Assembly: GCA_031292485.1 (NCBI GenBank)
Contig: JARLHA010000070.1
Location: forward strand, 147,667 to 211,666
Origin: Mucilaginibacter sp.
Lineage (GTDB): Bacteria > Bacteroidota > Bacteroidia > Sphingobacteriales > Sphingobacteriaceae
Length of the DNA: 64,000 bases
Direction: 5' to 3'
Part shown: piece after piece, positions 49,630-58,439 of the stretch
Layout of the letters: every line of letters begins with the position of its first letter
How positions within the stretch are numbered: the stretch's first letter is position 1
Translations under genes and position numbers: made by a program
Notes under the pieces: generated by a model
What the model saw: the letters and a program-made list of their open reading frames with translations, nothing else
The model's database searches: none
Told to the model about the DNA's origin: nothing

Positions 49630-50899
49630 ACTCAGGGCTACCATATTAAAAGATATAAGAATCCTTTGGAGAGATAAAGTTGGGCTTAGTTTGATGTTTG
49701 CCATGCCTGTTATGCTGGTTATTGTGGTGACCAATATACAAAACAGCACTTTTCAACTGGTCAGTAAAAATAAATTGCCCATACTTATCTCTAATCAGGA
49801 TACCGGCCAGGTTAGCAGCCAGCTGATAAGCTCTATTAATAAAATAGGCATGTTCAAAGTGTTGCAGATCTCCGGCCGCCAAAACGAAAAATCAATGTCA
49901 GATGCCATGCACGCGAAGGATGCGATGCTTGGGGTGATCATCCCGGCAAACTTCACGTCGAAAGTAGCGGCCAAAGCAAATAATGTAGCCGGTAAGGCAC
50001 TAAAAAGTTTTGGGTTAGAGGGCGGCACGCTTAAACCGGCGGGCGATGTTGACCCGCTTACTCTTTATTATAACCCGGTGTTGCAGGAATCCTTACGGCT
50101 TTCTGTTGAAGGGGCTGTAAGAAGCGCATTGCAATTGGTGGAGAGCAGGGAGACATTAAGAAGCCTCTATTTTTCGATCAATGAAAAACCGATGCCCGAA
50201 AATCTCGAAAATGAAATGCTGAATAATAAAACGGCGATTAATGAAATTCCGGTTACAAAAGGCGGTACGCGTATAGCGCCAAATGCCACCCAGCATAATG
50301 TGCCCGCCTGGACAATTTTTGCCATGTTTTTTGTCATCATGTCATTAGGGGGCAGTGTGGTAAGGGAAAAAGTAAGCGGCAGTTTTATCCGGCTAAAAAC
50401 CCTGCCCACCAGCTATTTGGTTGCCATTGTATCGAAACAGATTACCTATCTCTGCGTAACCATGCTTCAGGCGGCCGTAATATTCTCTATAGGCATATGG
50501 CTGTTCCCGGTTATGGGATTACCGGCACTTAATCTACCATCGGATCTGGTGGCCCTTTTTGTGGTAACCATAATTTGCGGCTGGTGTGCGGTAAGTTATG
50601 CCATTTGTGTGGGAGTATTTTCAGACACACAGGAGCAGGTGAATGGCTTTGGAGCCATCTCCATCGTCATATTGGCCGCTATTGGAGGGCTTATGGTACC
50701 AAGCTTTGCCATGCAGGGCTTTTTCAGGAACGCCGCCAATTTCTCGCCCATGCACTGGTGCCTCGAAGCTTATTATACCTTATTTCTGGAAGGGGGAAAA
50801 CTAAAAGATATAATAAACAATATTGCACCTTTGTTTATTATTACTATATTACTGCAGGCCGCAACGTTTTTTGGGCTGAAGAGAAAGAATTTAATATAA
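49622..50899 (+). CDS. ABC-2 type permease
   Basis: A 425-residue membrane protein. One N-terminal membrane segment (GLSLMFAMPVMLVIVVTNIQ), a long periplasmic loop of about 200 residues, then five C-terminal segments (WTIFAMFFVIMSLGGSVVRE, AISIVILAAIGGLMVPSFAM). This is the ABC-2/YhgE-like layout. Translationally coupled to the ATPase gene. Likely exports the pigment or its parts. Confidence 0.88.
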   Translation: MFKLRATILKDIRILWRDKVGLSLMFAMPVMLVIVVTNIQNSTFQLVSKNKLPILISNQDTGQVSSQLISSINKIGMFKVLQISGRQNEKSMSDAMHAKDAMLGVIIPANFTSKVAAKANNVAGKALKSFGLEGGTLKPAGDVDPLTLYYNPVLQESLRLSVEGAVRSALQLVESRETLRSLYFSINEKPMPENLENEMLNNKTAINEIPVTKGGTRIAPNATQHNVPAWTIFAMFFVIMSLGGSVVREKVSGSFIRLKTLPTSYLVAIVSKQITYLCVTMLQAAVIFSIGIWLFPVMGLPALNLPSDLVALFVVTIICGWCAVSYAICVGVFSDTQEQVNGFGAISIVILAAIGGLMVPSFAMQGFFRNAANFSPMHWCLEAYYTLFLEGGKLKDIINNIAPLFIITILLQAATFFGLKRKNLI

Positions 50900-50906
50900 C
50901 TACCTA

Positions 50907-51188
50907 ATGGATAAAGCAGCATTAAAAGAACAATTAAAAAGTCAGATCATACAATTCCTTAACCTTACAGACCTTACTACTGTTGACATCAAAGATGACG
51001 AGCCTTTATTTGGCGACGGCCTCGGATTGGATTCCATTGATTCACTTGAATTGATCGTTTTATTAAAAAAAGAGTATGGCATCACGATCAAAGATCCCCG
51101 GGAAGGCCGGAAGATATTGGTGGATGTGAATACGATGGTGGATTACATTGCGGAGCATCAGGTGACGCTACGACTCACTCAGCAATAA
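50907..51188 (+). CDS. Acyl carrier protein (block II)
   Basis: A 93-residue ACP with the classical attachment motif GLGLDSIDSLELIVLL (Ser43). It starts 7 bases after the permease. Probably carries the growing aryl polyene, since block III has ketosynthases but no ACP of its own. Its last 14 bases overlap the convergent hotdog gene of block III. Confidence 0.9.
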   Translation: MDKAALKEQLKSQIIQFLNLTDLTTVDIKDDEPLFGDGLGLDSIDSLELIVLLKKEYGITIKDPREGRKILVDVNTMVDYIAEHQVTLRLTQQ

Positions 51189-51549
51189 ATGTCCCCTGAA
51201 ATTTAAAACAAACAACCGCTCCTTTAGTTAATTTGGCTGTTATACAAATATGGCCTTCTGAAACAGATTTGTATGCTATATCCAAATTAGCTGAAGGCGT
51301 AGTTTCCGGGTCGATCATCGCTATAAATTTTAGATATTCCGCTTTTTTTAAGCGCAAAGGAGTACCCGAAGCTTCTTCCAATACTTCTTTCACAATTTGC
51401 AGCATACAGGCGCCGGGGACTACAGCCTGGCCGGGGAAATGCCCCTTAAATATGTCACAATCCTTATTTATATCTAAAGTTGCGCTAATAATATTGTCAT
51501 GCTGCTCAATTTTACTGATTCTGAATAACGCATCGTTAGTTTTTAGCAT
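51175..51549 (-). CDS. FabZ-like hotdog subunit, keeps His but lacks the catalytic Glu (block III)
   Basis: A 124-residue hotdog protein. The active-site segment GHFPGQAVVPGACMLQIVKE aligns with FabZ, with His37 intact, but position 51 is Gln where FabZ has Glu. It therefore has half of a dehydratase site. The other block III hotdog (55653-56087) has the Glu but no His. In FabA/FabZ enzymes the two residues come from opposite monomers, so an obligate heterodimer is predicted. Last gene of block III, convergently overlapping the ACP gene. Confidence 0.75.
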   Translation of the reverse strand: MLKTNDALFRISKIEQHDNIISATLDINKDCDIFKGHFPGQAVVPGACMLQIVKEVLEEASGTPLRLKKAEYLKFIAMIDPETTPSANLDIAYKSVSEGHICITAKLTKGAVVCFKFQGTFIAE

Positions 51550-51559
51550 CCCGATAAAT

Positions 51560-52624
51560 TTATATCGCTGAAAGCAACATTAAAGAATGATATATCTTTT
51601 GATAATGATTATAGACCAATATTTTTCGGGGTGTTACTTTTTTAGTATTTCTTTCGATAACAGCCCCGGGAATAGTTTCTTTTTTTATGATATTTGCTCC
51701 CAGCCACAATGCAAATGCCGAGGATGTTGGATATTCTCCGCATAAATGCTTGTAATTAGCTAAATTTACATTGTTAAAAAGCGATAGATTTAATTGCTCA
51801 TAGATACTATCATGTGCTGTGTCGCCGCTTTTTCCGGTGATTACCACGTCGATGTCATCCATTTTTAAATCATTTTCTGCAAGGAATAAGATAACTTTTT
51901 TCTGAATATCCTCCAGGCTTGCAGGTTTATAAATGGTCCGGATGGCGGTAAGTTCCGCAAGGTTTTTTTCAGAAGTTTTATCGCTTAACAAAAAAAACGC
52001 AGCGCCTTCTCCGCCCATCGTTCCTCTGGTTTTAGTAGCATATAAGTTGAGGTTTGAACATGGAAAACGCTTATAAAGACCAAGGCGGCTTAATATGGTA
52101 AAGCTGGTATCGGTCATTTCATCAGTTCCGCCAACCAATATATTATCCGATTCATTTTCCTTTAAAAGCATCATGGCATCCAGCAATGCACTTTCAAATG
52201 AAATGCCTTTATGCACAAACGTATTATTATAAGCGTGGCATTTAAGTATTAAAGCAATCTGAGCGCCAACCGTATTATGGGTGGACTGGATAAACGCCGT
52301 CGGCGGAAGCATCTCCTCATCCTGTTCAATTACCCGGGTTAAAAATGTTACAGTGTCTTCCAGGCACCCGTAAGCTGTACCCGTAATTATAGCGCCCGGT
52401 ATTTCCACATCTCCATTTTTCAGGCAAACCACGGCTGCCGCTACGCCCATTTTAATGATATGGCTCATTCTTCTGAGCGATTTGGGATCAACAAATGCTT
52501 TATAGTCGGGCTCAATCACCCTTAACCTCGTACCTTGATATTCAACCACCTCACTTAAAAAGCTTTCGTTGCCAAAGGTATTTTGCGGCGATATACAAAC
52601 AGCTGACCGGATATAAACCTTCAT
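51560..52624 (-). CDS. Chain-length-factor-like ketosynthase homologue (no active-site Cys)
   Basis: A 354-residue thiolase-fold protein. At the site of the nucleophile (NNTFVHKGISFESAL) Val137 replaces Cys, and the usual HGTGT and GHTLGA motifs are missing. This is the chain-length factor type that pairs with an active KS in aryl-polyene type II PKS systems. The adjacent KS gene ends one base upstream, so KS and CLF are cotranslated and presumably dimerise. Confidence 0.8.
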   Translation of the reverse strand: MKVYIRSAVCISPQNTFGNESFLSEVVEYQGTRLRVIEPDYKAFVDPKSLRRMSHIIKMGVAAAVVCLKNGDVEIPGAIITGTAYGCLEDTVTFLTRVIEQDEEMLPPTAFIQSTHNTVGAQIALILKCHAYNNTFVHKGISFESALLDAMMLLKENESDNILVGGTDEMTDTSFTILSRLGLYKRFPCSNLNLYATKTRGTMGGEGAAFFLLSDKTSEKNLAELTAIRTIYKPASLEDIQKKVILFLAENDLKMDDIDVVITGKSGDTAHDSIYEQLNLSLFNNVNLANYKHLCGEYPTSSAFALWLGANIIKKETIPGAVIERNTKKVTPRKILVYNHYQKIYHSLMLLSAI

Positions 52625-52625
52625 T

Positions 52626-53825
52626 TTAAATTTTTGAAAATATAAGTGATGTACAATTACCTCCGAAACCGAAAGAGTTCGATATTACATGACTAATATT
52701 TTGATCTTTCAAAAATCTTTTTTCAGGCACTAACTGCAATCCATTCATTGGCGTTTTAAATCGAAGGTTTGGATAAATAAGACCATGCTCAATAGCCAGA
52801 ACAGAGAATACGGCTTCAATTCCACCGCTTGCACCCAGTGTATGGCCTGTAAATGACTTAGTTGAACTCATCGGTGGATAATCAGGGGCAAACAGGCGTT
52901 TGATGGCGGCACCTTCAGCACCGTCATTATTGGGTGTGCCTGTACCATGCAGATTGATATAATCAATGTCTGCAGGCTTTAAACCGCTTTTTTCAAGGGC
53001 GCCTTTCATAGCAAGGTAGGAACCTGTGCCATCCGGTGATGAAGCTGTTTGATGATAGGCGTCGTTACTGTTGTTATACCCGCTGAGTTTACCGTATAAT
53101 TTTTTCTTCATTTTTTTTGCAACCCTTTCCGAAACCAATACAAGGTATCCTGCCCCTTCTCCCAGGTTTAAGCCAGCCCGGTTTTCGTCAAAAGGCTTAC
53201 AAAACGCCGGGTCCAGGATCATCAGGGTATTAAAACCGTTAAGGGTAAATTTGGTTAAAGCATCGGCGCCGCCTGCTATCACAATATCAAGCACATCATT
53301 TTTTATAAGCCGGGCCGCGTAAAAAATTGCGTTTGCAGAGGATGAACAAGCGGTGCTTATCGTCGTTATAAAATCTGTAATACCCAGTCGGTCCGCCACA
53401 ATCTCTGTCATGCTGCCGCATTCATGGTTATAAACATTTTTTAATTTACCCTTACTGTTGTTATCCACAAAATCAATAAAAAAGTGCTCGCTCCTGTCCA
53501 TTCCACCTACCGTATTTGCCGAAACAAAGCCAGTGCGGAGCGTATCAAAATGAGGTATAGCCGCATCCGTTAACGCCTCCCGTGCCGCTACCAGGCTCAA
53601 TAACGCAGTCCGGCTCATATCATCAGGCAGGCCTGTTATAGCAGCAAGCTGCTTGTTGTCCAGCTTTACTTCAGCTACAGGCAGCTTCTTTCGATATATG
53701 GTGTCAAGTAGGGTAATATCGCCCATACCGGCTTCTTCCTGCTCAAATGCCAATAAGTGTTCGGCCACATTGTTGCCAATTGCCGAGATAACGCCAACGC
53801 CTGCCACATATACTGATGAGCTCAT
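52626..53825 (-). CDS. Beta-ketoacyl synthase, KS partner of the chain-length factor
   Basis: A 399-residue KS from ATG 53823-53825 (MSSSVYVAGVGVISAIGNNV); a longer frame upstream is rejected since it adds a Lys/Trp-rich non-family stretch overlapping the previous gene. Complete triad: Cys160 (STACSSS), His293 (NLHGTGTPNN), His328 (FTGHTLGASGG). Likely extends the aryl-primed chain with malonyl-ACP. One base from the CLF gene. Confidence 0.88.
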   Translation of the reverse strand: MSSSVYVAGVGVISAIGNNVAEHLLAFEQEEAGMGDITLLDTIYRKKLPVAEVKLDNKQLAAITGLPDDMSRTALLSLVAAREALTDAAIPHFDTLRTGFVSANTVGGMDRSEHFFIDFVDNNSKGKLKNVYNHECGSMTEIVADRLGITDFITTISTACSSSANAIFYAARLIKNDVLDIVIAGGADALTKFTLNGFNTLMILDPAFCKPFDENRAGLNLGEGAGYLVLVSERVAKKMKKKLYGKLSGYNNSNDAYHQTASSPDGTGSYLAMKGALEKSGLKPADIDYINLHGTGTPNNDGAEGAAIKRLFAPDYPPMSSTKSFTGHTLGASGGIEAVFSVLAIEHGLIYPNLRFKTPMNGLQLVPEKRFLKDQNISHVISNSFGFGGNCTSLIFSKI

Positions 53826-53844
53826 ATTCAATAGCTTAGATATA

Positions 53845-54465
53845 TTAACTTTTCCCGAAAATATGAGCCATACCTTCCGCTGAAAACAAAACCGATTGTT
53901 TTTCTTTTTTCTTTTCCACCAAAAACAACACCGTTTTATATTCCTGTTCCAAAACATCCGCCCAGCCACAAACGCAGGCCCGGATTAAATTATTATTCAA
54001 CAAATTACTCACGTATTGTTCAACAAAACCAGCATCAAAATATTCAGTCACAAAAAAAGCCTGTTCCCCTTTAAAATTATTGCGAATACAAATTTCCCCT
54101 ATCACAATATTTGGCAAGGTATAGACAAATAACGAGGGGCTGGCTATTACCTTTGTTGTTTCAAAATATTTCAGATCGTTATCCAGGCTGCTGTTGGCAT
54201 TCATCAAAATTACTCCAATTTCCTCTGGCTTATAGCGTTCTTTACTAAAATTATCCCTGAGTAAGATTTCTGAAGCAAGCCAGCCTAACTTGCTTAAATT
54301 ATCCATCTTATAATACTTAGGATAATTTAGTTGAAAATACCGGTAAACAGAAAGTAAAAAAGCGGCCGGGTCGGCGTCGTTATTTTCAAATACTTTCACA
54401 TTATTTTTGCGTACCATACCTTCCGTTATGGTGCAACTGGCTGTTATATAATTTTCTTCAAGCAA
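53845..54465 (-). CDS. Half-length ketosynthase-like protein without active site
   Basis: A 206-residue protein that matches the N-terminal half of a KS: EEIGVILMNANSSLDNDLKY, SPSLFVYTLPNIVIGEICIR and, at the nucleophile site, FFVTEYFDAG (Tyr142 for Cys). The C-terminal half with both His residues is absent, yet the frame is intact and spacing in the operon is tight (27 and 19 bases). TTG at 54465 is the assumed start; ATG 54415-54417 is the alternative. Probably a structural partner or regulator of the KS proteins. Confidence 0.65.
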   Translation of the reverse strand: MLEENYITASCTITEGMVRKNNVKVFENNDADPAAFLLSVYRYFQLNYPKYYKMDNLSKLGWLASEILLRDNFSKERYKPEEIGVILMNANSSLDNDLKYFETTKVIASPSLFVYTLPNIVIGEICIRNNFKGEQAFFVTEYFDAGFVEQYVSNLLNNNLIRACVCGWADVLEQEYKTVLFLVEKKKEKQSVLFSAEGMAHIFGKS

Positions 54466-54492
54466 AATCTTTATTTTTAAACCACAGGCTAT

Positions 54493-55650
54493 TTAATCCT
54501 TGCCAAAAACCACTGCCCCATTACAACCGCCAAAGCCTGATGCGGTTTTGAGGCAAATTTTAAAATCTCCCTGTAACAAATTATTGCAAACATTTAAAGG
54601 CTGGGTTACCCCCTTAAGCTCAAATCCTAACGTTGGCAAAACCAAATTTTCTTTCATCGACTGAACTGAGATAATAGACTCGATCAATCCTGCTGCACCT
54701 AAGGTATGCCCGTAGTAAGCTTTTAAACTGTTCACAGGAGTCGATTGCAGGTCTGTCAAAAAAAAGGCGTTTGCTTCCATTTCGTCATTATAAACAGTGG
54801 CCGTTCCGTGGGCTGAAATAAAATCAATATCCGTGGATGTAACCGCTGCGTCTTGCATTGCTTGTTTTATAGCACCGGCGAGTTCTTTGCCTGTACGTGA
54901 CGGCCCGGAAATATGGTTAGCGTCATTACTAACCGCGCCGCCTTTAACCTTTACATGCTGGCTGTATTTTTTATTGGTTGATAGAATGATGGTTGCAGCA
55001 CCTTCCCCTAAATTCAATCCATCCCTCAACCGGTCAAAAGGTTTGCATATTTGCGGGCTTAACGCCTGAAACGACTCGAAACCCGAGAAGATAAATTTCG
55101 AGATCACATCAGCTCCCGCGATCACCGCGTTTTCAAATTGCCCGGCACGCAGCAGCCGCATACCGATGGTGATAGCTAAAACGCCCGAAATACAGGCATT
55201 TGATATAATGATGGGTGGGTTAACAAATCCAAAATAATCCGAAATCAGTTTGGCCGAGGCCGGCAGCGCTATTCTTTCTTTTAATATTTCGCTCATCGCT
55301 TCGTTTTCTAGCAAACTGATATTTCCTTTGGTGGAAGAAATGACGAGTACCGTTTTTTTATCGGATACCATTATCCCGCTGTCCTGTAAACCATCAGCAA
55401 TGGAGGCAATAAGCAACTGCTCAAACTTTGTATAGCGATGTGGATCAATTTTCAAAAAACCTTCATCGCTCCCGAACAATGAAGCATAAAAAGGCTGCGC
55501 AGAAATATTCGGGTGATGATATTGTTTTACAGCTGATACCTGTTGTTTTAACTTTGAAAAGTTTTGAGCGGTTGTTTTACCGAGCGGAGATAATATGTTA
55601 TCAGCGACAACAAAAACGTCCGGCTCATTATTTTCCTTTAAACTGCTCAT
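54493..55650 (-). CDS. Beta-ketoacyl synthase (block III, second KS)
   Basis: A 385-residue KS. Triad Cys153 (SNACISG), His281 (SAHGTATVYND) and His315 (YYGHTLGAAG). Conserved KPFDRLRDGLNLGEGAATII. Its N-terminal region is diverged from FabF. It could perform the first condensation on the aryl starter, as aryl-polyene systems typically use two KS types (inference). Two bases upstream of it lies the Glu-only hotdog gene. Confidence 0.85.
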   Translation of the reverse strand: MSSLKENNEPDVFVVADNILSPLGKTTAQNFSKLKQQVSAVKQYHHPNISAQPFYASLFGSDEGFLKIDPHRYTKFEQLLIASIADGLQDSGIMVSDKKTVLVISSTKGNISLLENEAMSEILKERIALPASAKLISDYFGFVNPPIIISNACISGVLAITIGMRLLRAGQFENAVIAGADVISKFIFSGFESFQALSPQICKPFDRLRDGLNLGEGAATIILSTNKKYSQHVKVKGGAVSNDANHISGPSRTGKELAGAIKQAMQDAAVTSTDIDFISAHGTATVYNDEMEANAFFLTDLQSTPVNSLKAYYGHTLGAAGLIESIISVQSMKENLVLPTLGFELKGVTQPLNVCNNLLQGDFKICLKTASGFGGCNGAVVFGKD

Positions 55651-55652
55651 GG

Positions 55653-56087
55653 TTACTTCGTGTCCTGTTTATCGCTTATAAACACTTTCATCTCGCACTG
55701 CGCCATTAATTTTTTATCATGCCAAACTTTTCCTGAAAAAACCGTCATCTCAAAAATCTGATTTTCGATAGTGATCTCGGTGATCAGCTCGTCATTAACT
55801 AATGGCAATTTATATATTTCCAGGTTCTTAATGGCCCCGATATACGCAACAGACACTGGTCTGTTTTCCTCTTTTGCCATATAACCCGCCCGCAGTGCCG
55901 CTGTCTGGGCCATATTTTCCAATAAGCCGGCCTCCTGAAAGGTGTTATTTTTTACAAAAACATTATCTTCGCAAATAAGGAAACTACTTCGCGCGTTTAG
56001 TTCATCAACCTGAAGCAACTTGCTTACCATCACAAACGGTGGTTGTTGAGGAATAAGGGAGAGAATGTCGTCAACCGGAAGTGTCAT
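55653..56087 (-). CDS. Hotdog subunit, keeps Glu but lacks the catalytic His (block III)
   Basis: A 144-residue hotdog protein from ATG 56085-56087 (MTLPVDDILSLIPQQPPFVM, where the PQQPPFVM opening is typical of FabZ-like proteins). LLENMAQTAAL holds Glu57 where FabZ has its acid, but the loop before it (NNTFQEAG) is shortened and has no His. It complements the His-only subunit at 51175. Sits between fabG and the second KS. Confidence 0.75.
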   Translation of the reverse strand: MTLPVDDILSLIPQQPPFVMVSKLLQVDELNARSSFLICEDNVFVKNNTFQEAGLLENMAQTAALRAGYMAKEENRPVSVAYIGAIKNLEIYKLPLVNDELITEITIENQIFEMTVFSGKVWHDKKLMAQCEMKVFISDKQDTK

Positions 56088-56091
56088 AAAT

Positions 56092-56820
56092 TCAGGAATA
56101 TAAACCTCCGTTGATAGAAAGCACCTGCCCTGTGATATAAGCGGCCTCCGGCGATGCCAGGAAAGCTGCCGCGTAGGCAACTTCTTCGGGCAAACCAAAC
56201 CGTTTTACCGGTATCAGGGCTTTCAGTTCTTTTTCATTCAAAGCTGCAGTCATGTCAGTTTTAATAAAGCCAGGAGCCAAAGCATTAACGGTAATTCCCT
56301 GCCGGCCAACTTCCTGCGCCAGGGCTTTTGTAGCGCCAATTACCCCCGCCTTCGCTGCTGAATAATTGGCTTGTCCTGCTAAACCCTTCAAACCCGACAG
56401 CGAGACGACATTAATAATACGGCCATACTTTCTGGCCAGCATGCTGTTTAATACCAGCCTGGTAACATAAAAAAAGCTATCGAGGTTGGTTTTTAACACG
56501 TTGTCCCATTGTTCATCGGCCATCCAGGCCATCAGGCTGTCATCGGTTATGCCTGCATTATTAACAAGCACTTCAATATATTTTTCGTCATTATCCGCTA
56601 TCCATTTACCCAGGATCGCCTTGATCTGCTCTTTGTCAGCGACATCGAATTGCAAAAGTTCACCAGCACCTCCGCCTTGTTTGATCAGGGATAGTGTATT
56701 TTCGGCCTCTTCGATGTTAATTTTATAGTTTATAAGAATATAGTAGCCCAAAGCAGCCATCTTTACACAAATAGCCTTGCCTATACCCCTTGAGCCGCCG
56801 GTAATTAATGCACATTTCAT
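56092..56820 (-). CDS. 3-oxoacyl-ACP reductase FabG type (block III)
   Basis: A 242-residue SDR. MKCALITGGSRGIGKAICVK, NNAGITDDSL near residue 88, catalytic SLSGLKGLAGQANYSAAKAG and the C-terminal ITGQVLSINGG. Supplies the keto-reduction step of each aryl-polyene elongation cycle. Overlaps the ammonia-lyase stop by 4 bases. Confidence 0.9.
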   Translation of the reverse strand: MKCALITGGSRGIGKAICVKMAALGYYILINYKINIEEAENTLSLIKQGGGAGELLQFDVADKEQIKAILGKWIADNDEKYIEVLVNNAGITDDSLMAWMADEQWDNVLKTNLDSFFYVTRLVLNSMLARKYGRIINVVSLSGLKGLAGQANYSAAKAGVIGATKALAQEVGRQGITVNALAPGFIKTDMTAALNEKELKALIPVKRFGLPEEVAYAAAFLASPEAAYITGQVLSINGGLYS

Positions 56821-58367
56821 TTTGCGACAGCGATAAAATTGTCTGAAGTTTCCAAAAAATCCTTAACTCTGCTTAAATCTTTATATTTAGGCAGATCTTC
56901 GATAAATTTCGGAAATATTTCCCTTACTTCATCGTAGGTAGCGCGGGAAACTGCCGACAATCGATCGCGGCACTCCAGGTAATCAATGGCCTGCAAAATC
57001 GTCATCAATTGTATAGCAAGTACTTCAAATGAATTGTCGATCACCTTTTTTGTCATCAACGCAGCATTGCAGCCCATGCTAACGATATCCTGGTTGTCGT
57101 TATTATTGGGGATACTATGTACATACATCGGGAACGAAAGGCTTTGATTTTCGGCAACGGTTGAGGTTGCGGTAAACTGCATCCCCTGCATGCCAAAATT
57201 AAGGCCAAGTACCCCAAGGTTTACAAACGGAGGCAGTTTTTGGTTGAGTTTATTGTTCAGCAGGTAATTCAGCTGACGTTCCGAAAGCATCGACAGTTTG
57301 GTGATGGCTATTTTAAGCTTATCCATTTCCAATGAAACATAATCGCCATGAAAATTCCCACCATGGTAGATATTTTGATTTTCGTGATCGATCACCGGGT
57401 TATCATTGACTGAGTTTAATTCATTGACCAGTACGTTTTCGGCCTGCTCAATGGTATCATAAACAGGTCCAAGTACCTGCGTAACACATCGTAATGAATA
57501 GTATTCCTGCACTTTATCTTCAAAATATTCCTGGTCCTGGTTATCGGGGTTGTACAAATGTTCAGAACGATCACGGATCATTTTACTGTCCTTCAGTATC
57601 TCACGCATCATAACGCCTATTTCATTTTGGCCCTTGTGAAGCTTTACCCTGTTTAACTCGAGGGAATAATGATCATCATAGGCCTCAACTATCTCATTGA
57701 CCATGGCTGAAAATAAAACAGACCAGTTCAATAATTTTTTTGCCTGTATAATATTGATGATTCCAATACCTGTCATCGCAGAAGTGCCGTTTAAAAGGGC
57801 CAGGCCTTCGCGGATATGAATAGAAAGCGGTTTTATTGCAAACCTGTTGAATATTTCAATCGCCGGATAAATTTGATCATCAAACAACACTTCACCTTCA
57901 CCGATCAGCATTAACCCCAGATGGGCCAATTGTACCAGGTCGCCGCTGGCGCCGACCCCGCCATGTTCATAAATACAGGGATTGATGTTTTTATTGATTA
58001 GCTCCTTCAAAAGCTCAACAACTTCTGTGTGCACCCCCGAATGGGCCAGCATCAACGAATTTAACCGGGCAATCATTAATGCCTTTGCTAAAAGCGCCGG
58101 CATTAGTTTACCGCTTCCGGAAGCGTGGCTCCTGATCAGGTTGTACTGAAGCTGTGACATATTTTCTTCGCTCACCTTGTATTGAGCCATAGGCCCAAAA
58201 CCTGTGTTTATACCATAGATCAGTTTATTGGAAGAAAATTTTTTGAGGAATTTGAAATTGACTTCTACGTTGTGTAAAGCGGTTTTATCTAATGCAATTT
58301 CTTTTTGTTTGTATATGAGTTCAGAAAAATCATCCAAAGAGAGCATGCCATGTCCAACAGATATCAT
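56817..58367 (-). CDS. Tyrosine ammonia-lyase (HAL/PAL/TAL family)
   Basis: A 516-residue MIO enzyme. The self-cyclising Ala140-Ser141-Gly142 lies in GGVGASGDLVQLAHL, and Tyr51 in YGINTGFGPMAQY. The selectivity loop LQYNLIRSHASGSG is the same as in the characterised Flavobacterium johnsoniae tyrosine ammonia-lyase (recalled, not searched), which gives 4-coumarate from tyrosine. It thus makes the aryl starter of the polyene. Histidine ammonia-lyase is the alternative but unlikely in this context. A 72-base AT-rich gap separates it from the ligase, so a second promoter may exist. Confidence 0.88.
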   Translation of the reverse strand: MISVGHGMLSLDDFSELIYKQKEIALDKTALHNVEVNFKFLKKFSSNKLIYGINTGFGPMAQYKVSEENMSQLQYNLIRSHASGSGKLMPALLAKALMIARLNSLMLAHSGVHTEVVELLKELINKNINPCIYEHGGVGASGDLVQLAHLGLMLIGEGEVLFDDQIYPAIEIFNRFAIKPLSIHIREGLALLNGTSAMTGIGIINIIQAKKLLNWSVLFSAMVNEIVEAYDDHYSLELNRVKLHKGQNEIGVMMREILKDSKMIRDRSEHLYNPDNQDQEYFEDKVQEYYSLRCVTQVLGPVYDTIEQAENVLVNELNSVNDNPVIDHENQNIYHGGNFHGDYVSLEMDKLKIAITKLSMLSERQLNYLLNNKLNQKLPPFVNLGVLGLNFGMQGMQFTATSTVAENQSLSFPMYVHSIPNNNDNQDIVSMGCNAALMTKKVIDNSFEVLAIQLMTILQAIDYLECRDRLSAVSRATYDEVREIFPKFIEDLPKYKDLSRVKDFLETSDNFIAVAK

Positions 58368-58439
58368 GGGCTATAATAATTATATAAGGTTGTAAATAAT
58401 AGTAATAAAAAATTAAACATTAAAAGAAAGGAGTAGTTT

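Noticed and set aside
52626..53969. 48-residue N-terminal extension on the KS gene
   Set aside because: The extra part is Lys/Trp/Phe-rich, overlaps the preceding gene in another frame, and the KS fold begins at the ATG at 53825.
55653..56198. 37-residue extension of the Glu-only hotdog protein
   Set aside because: It overlaps the fabG end in another frame. The hotdog opening starts at MTLPVDD (56087).
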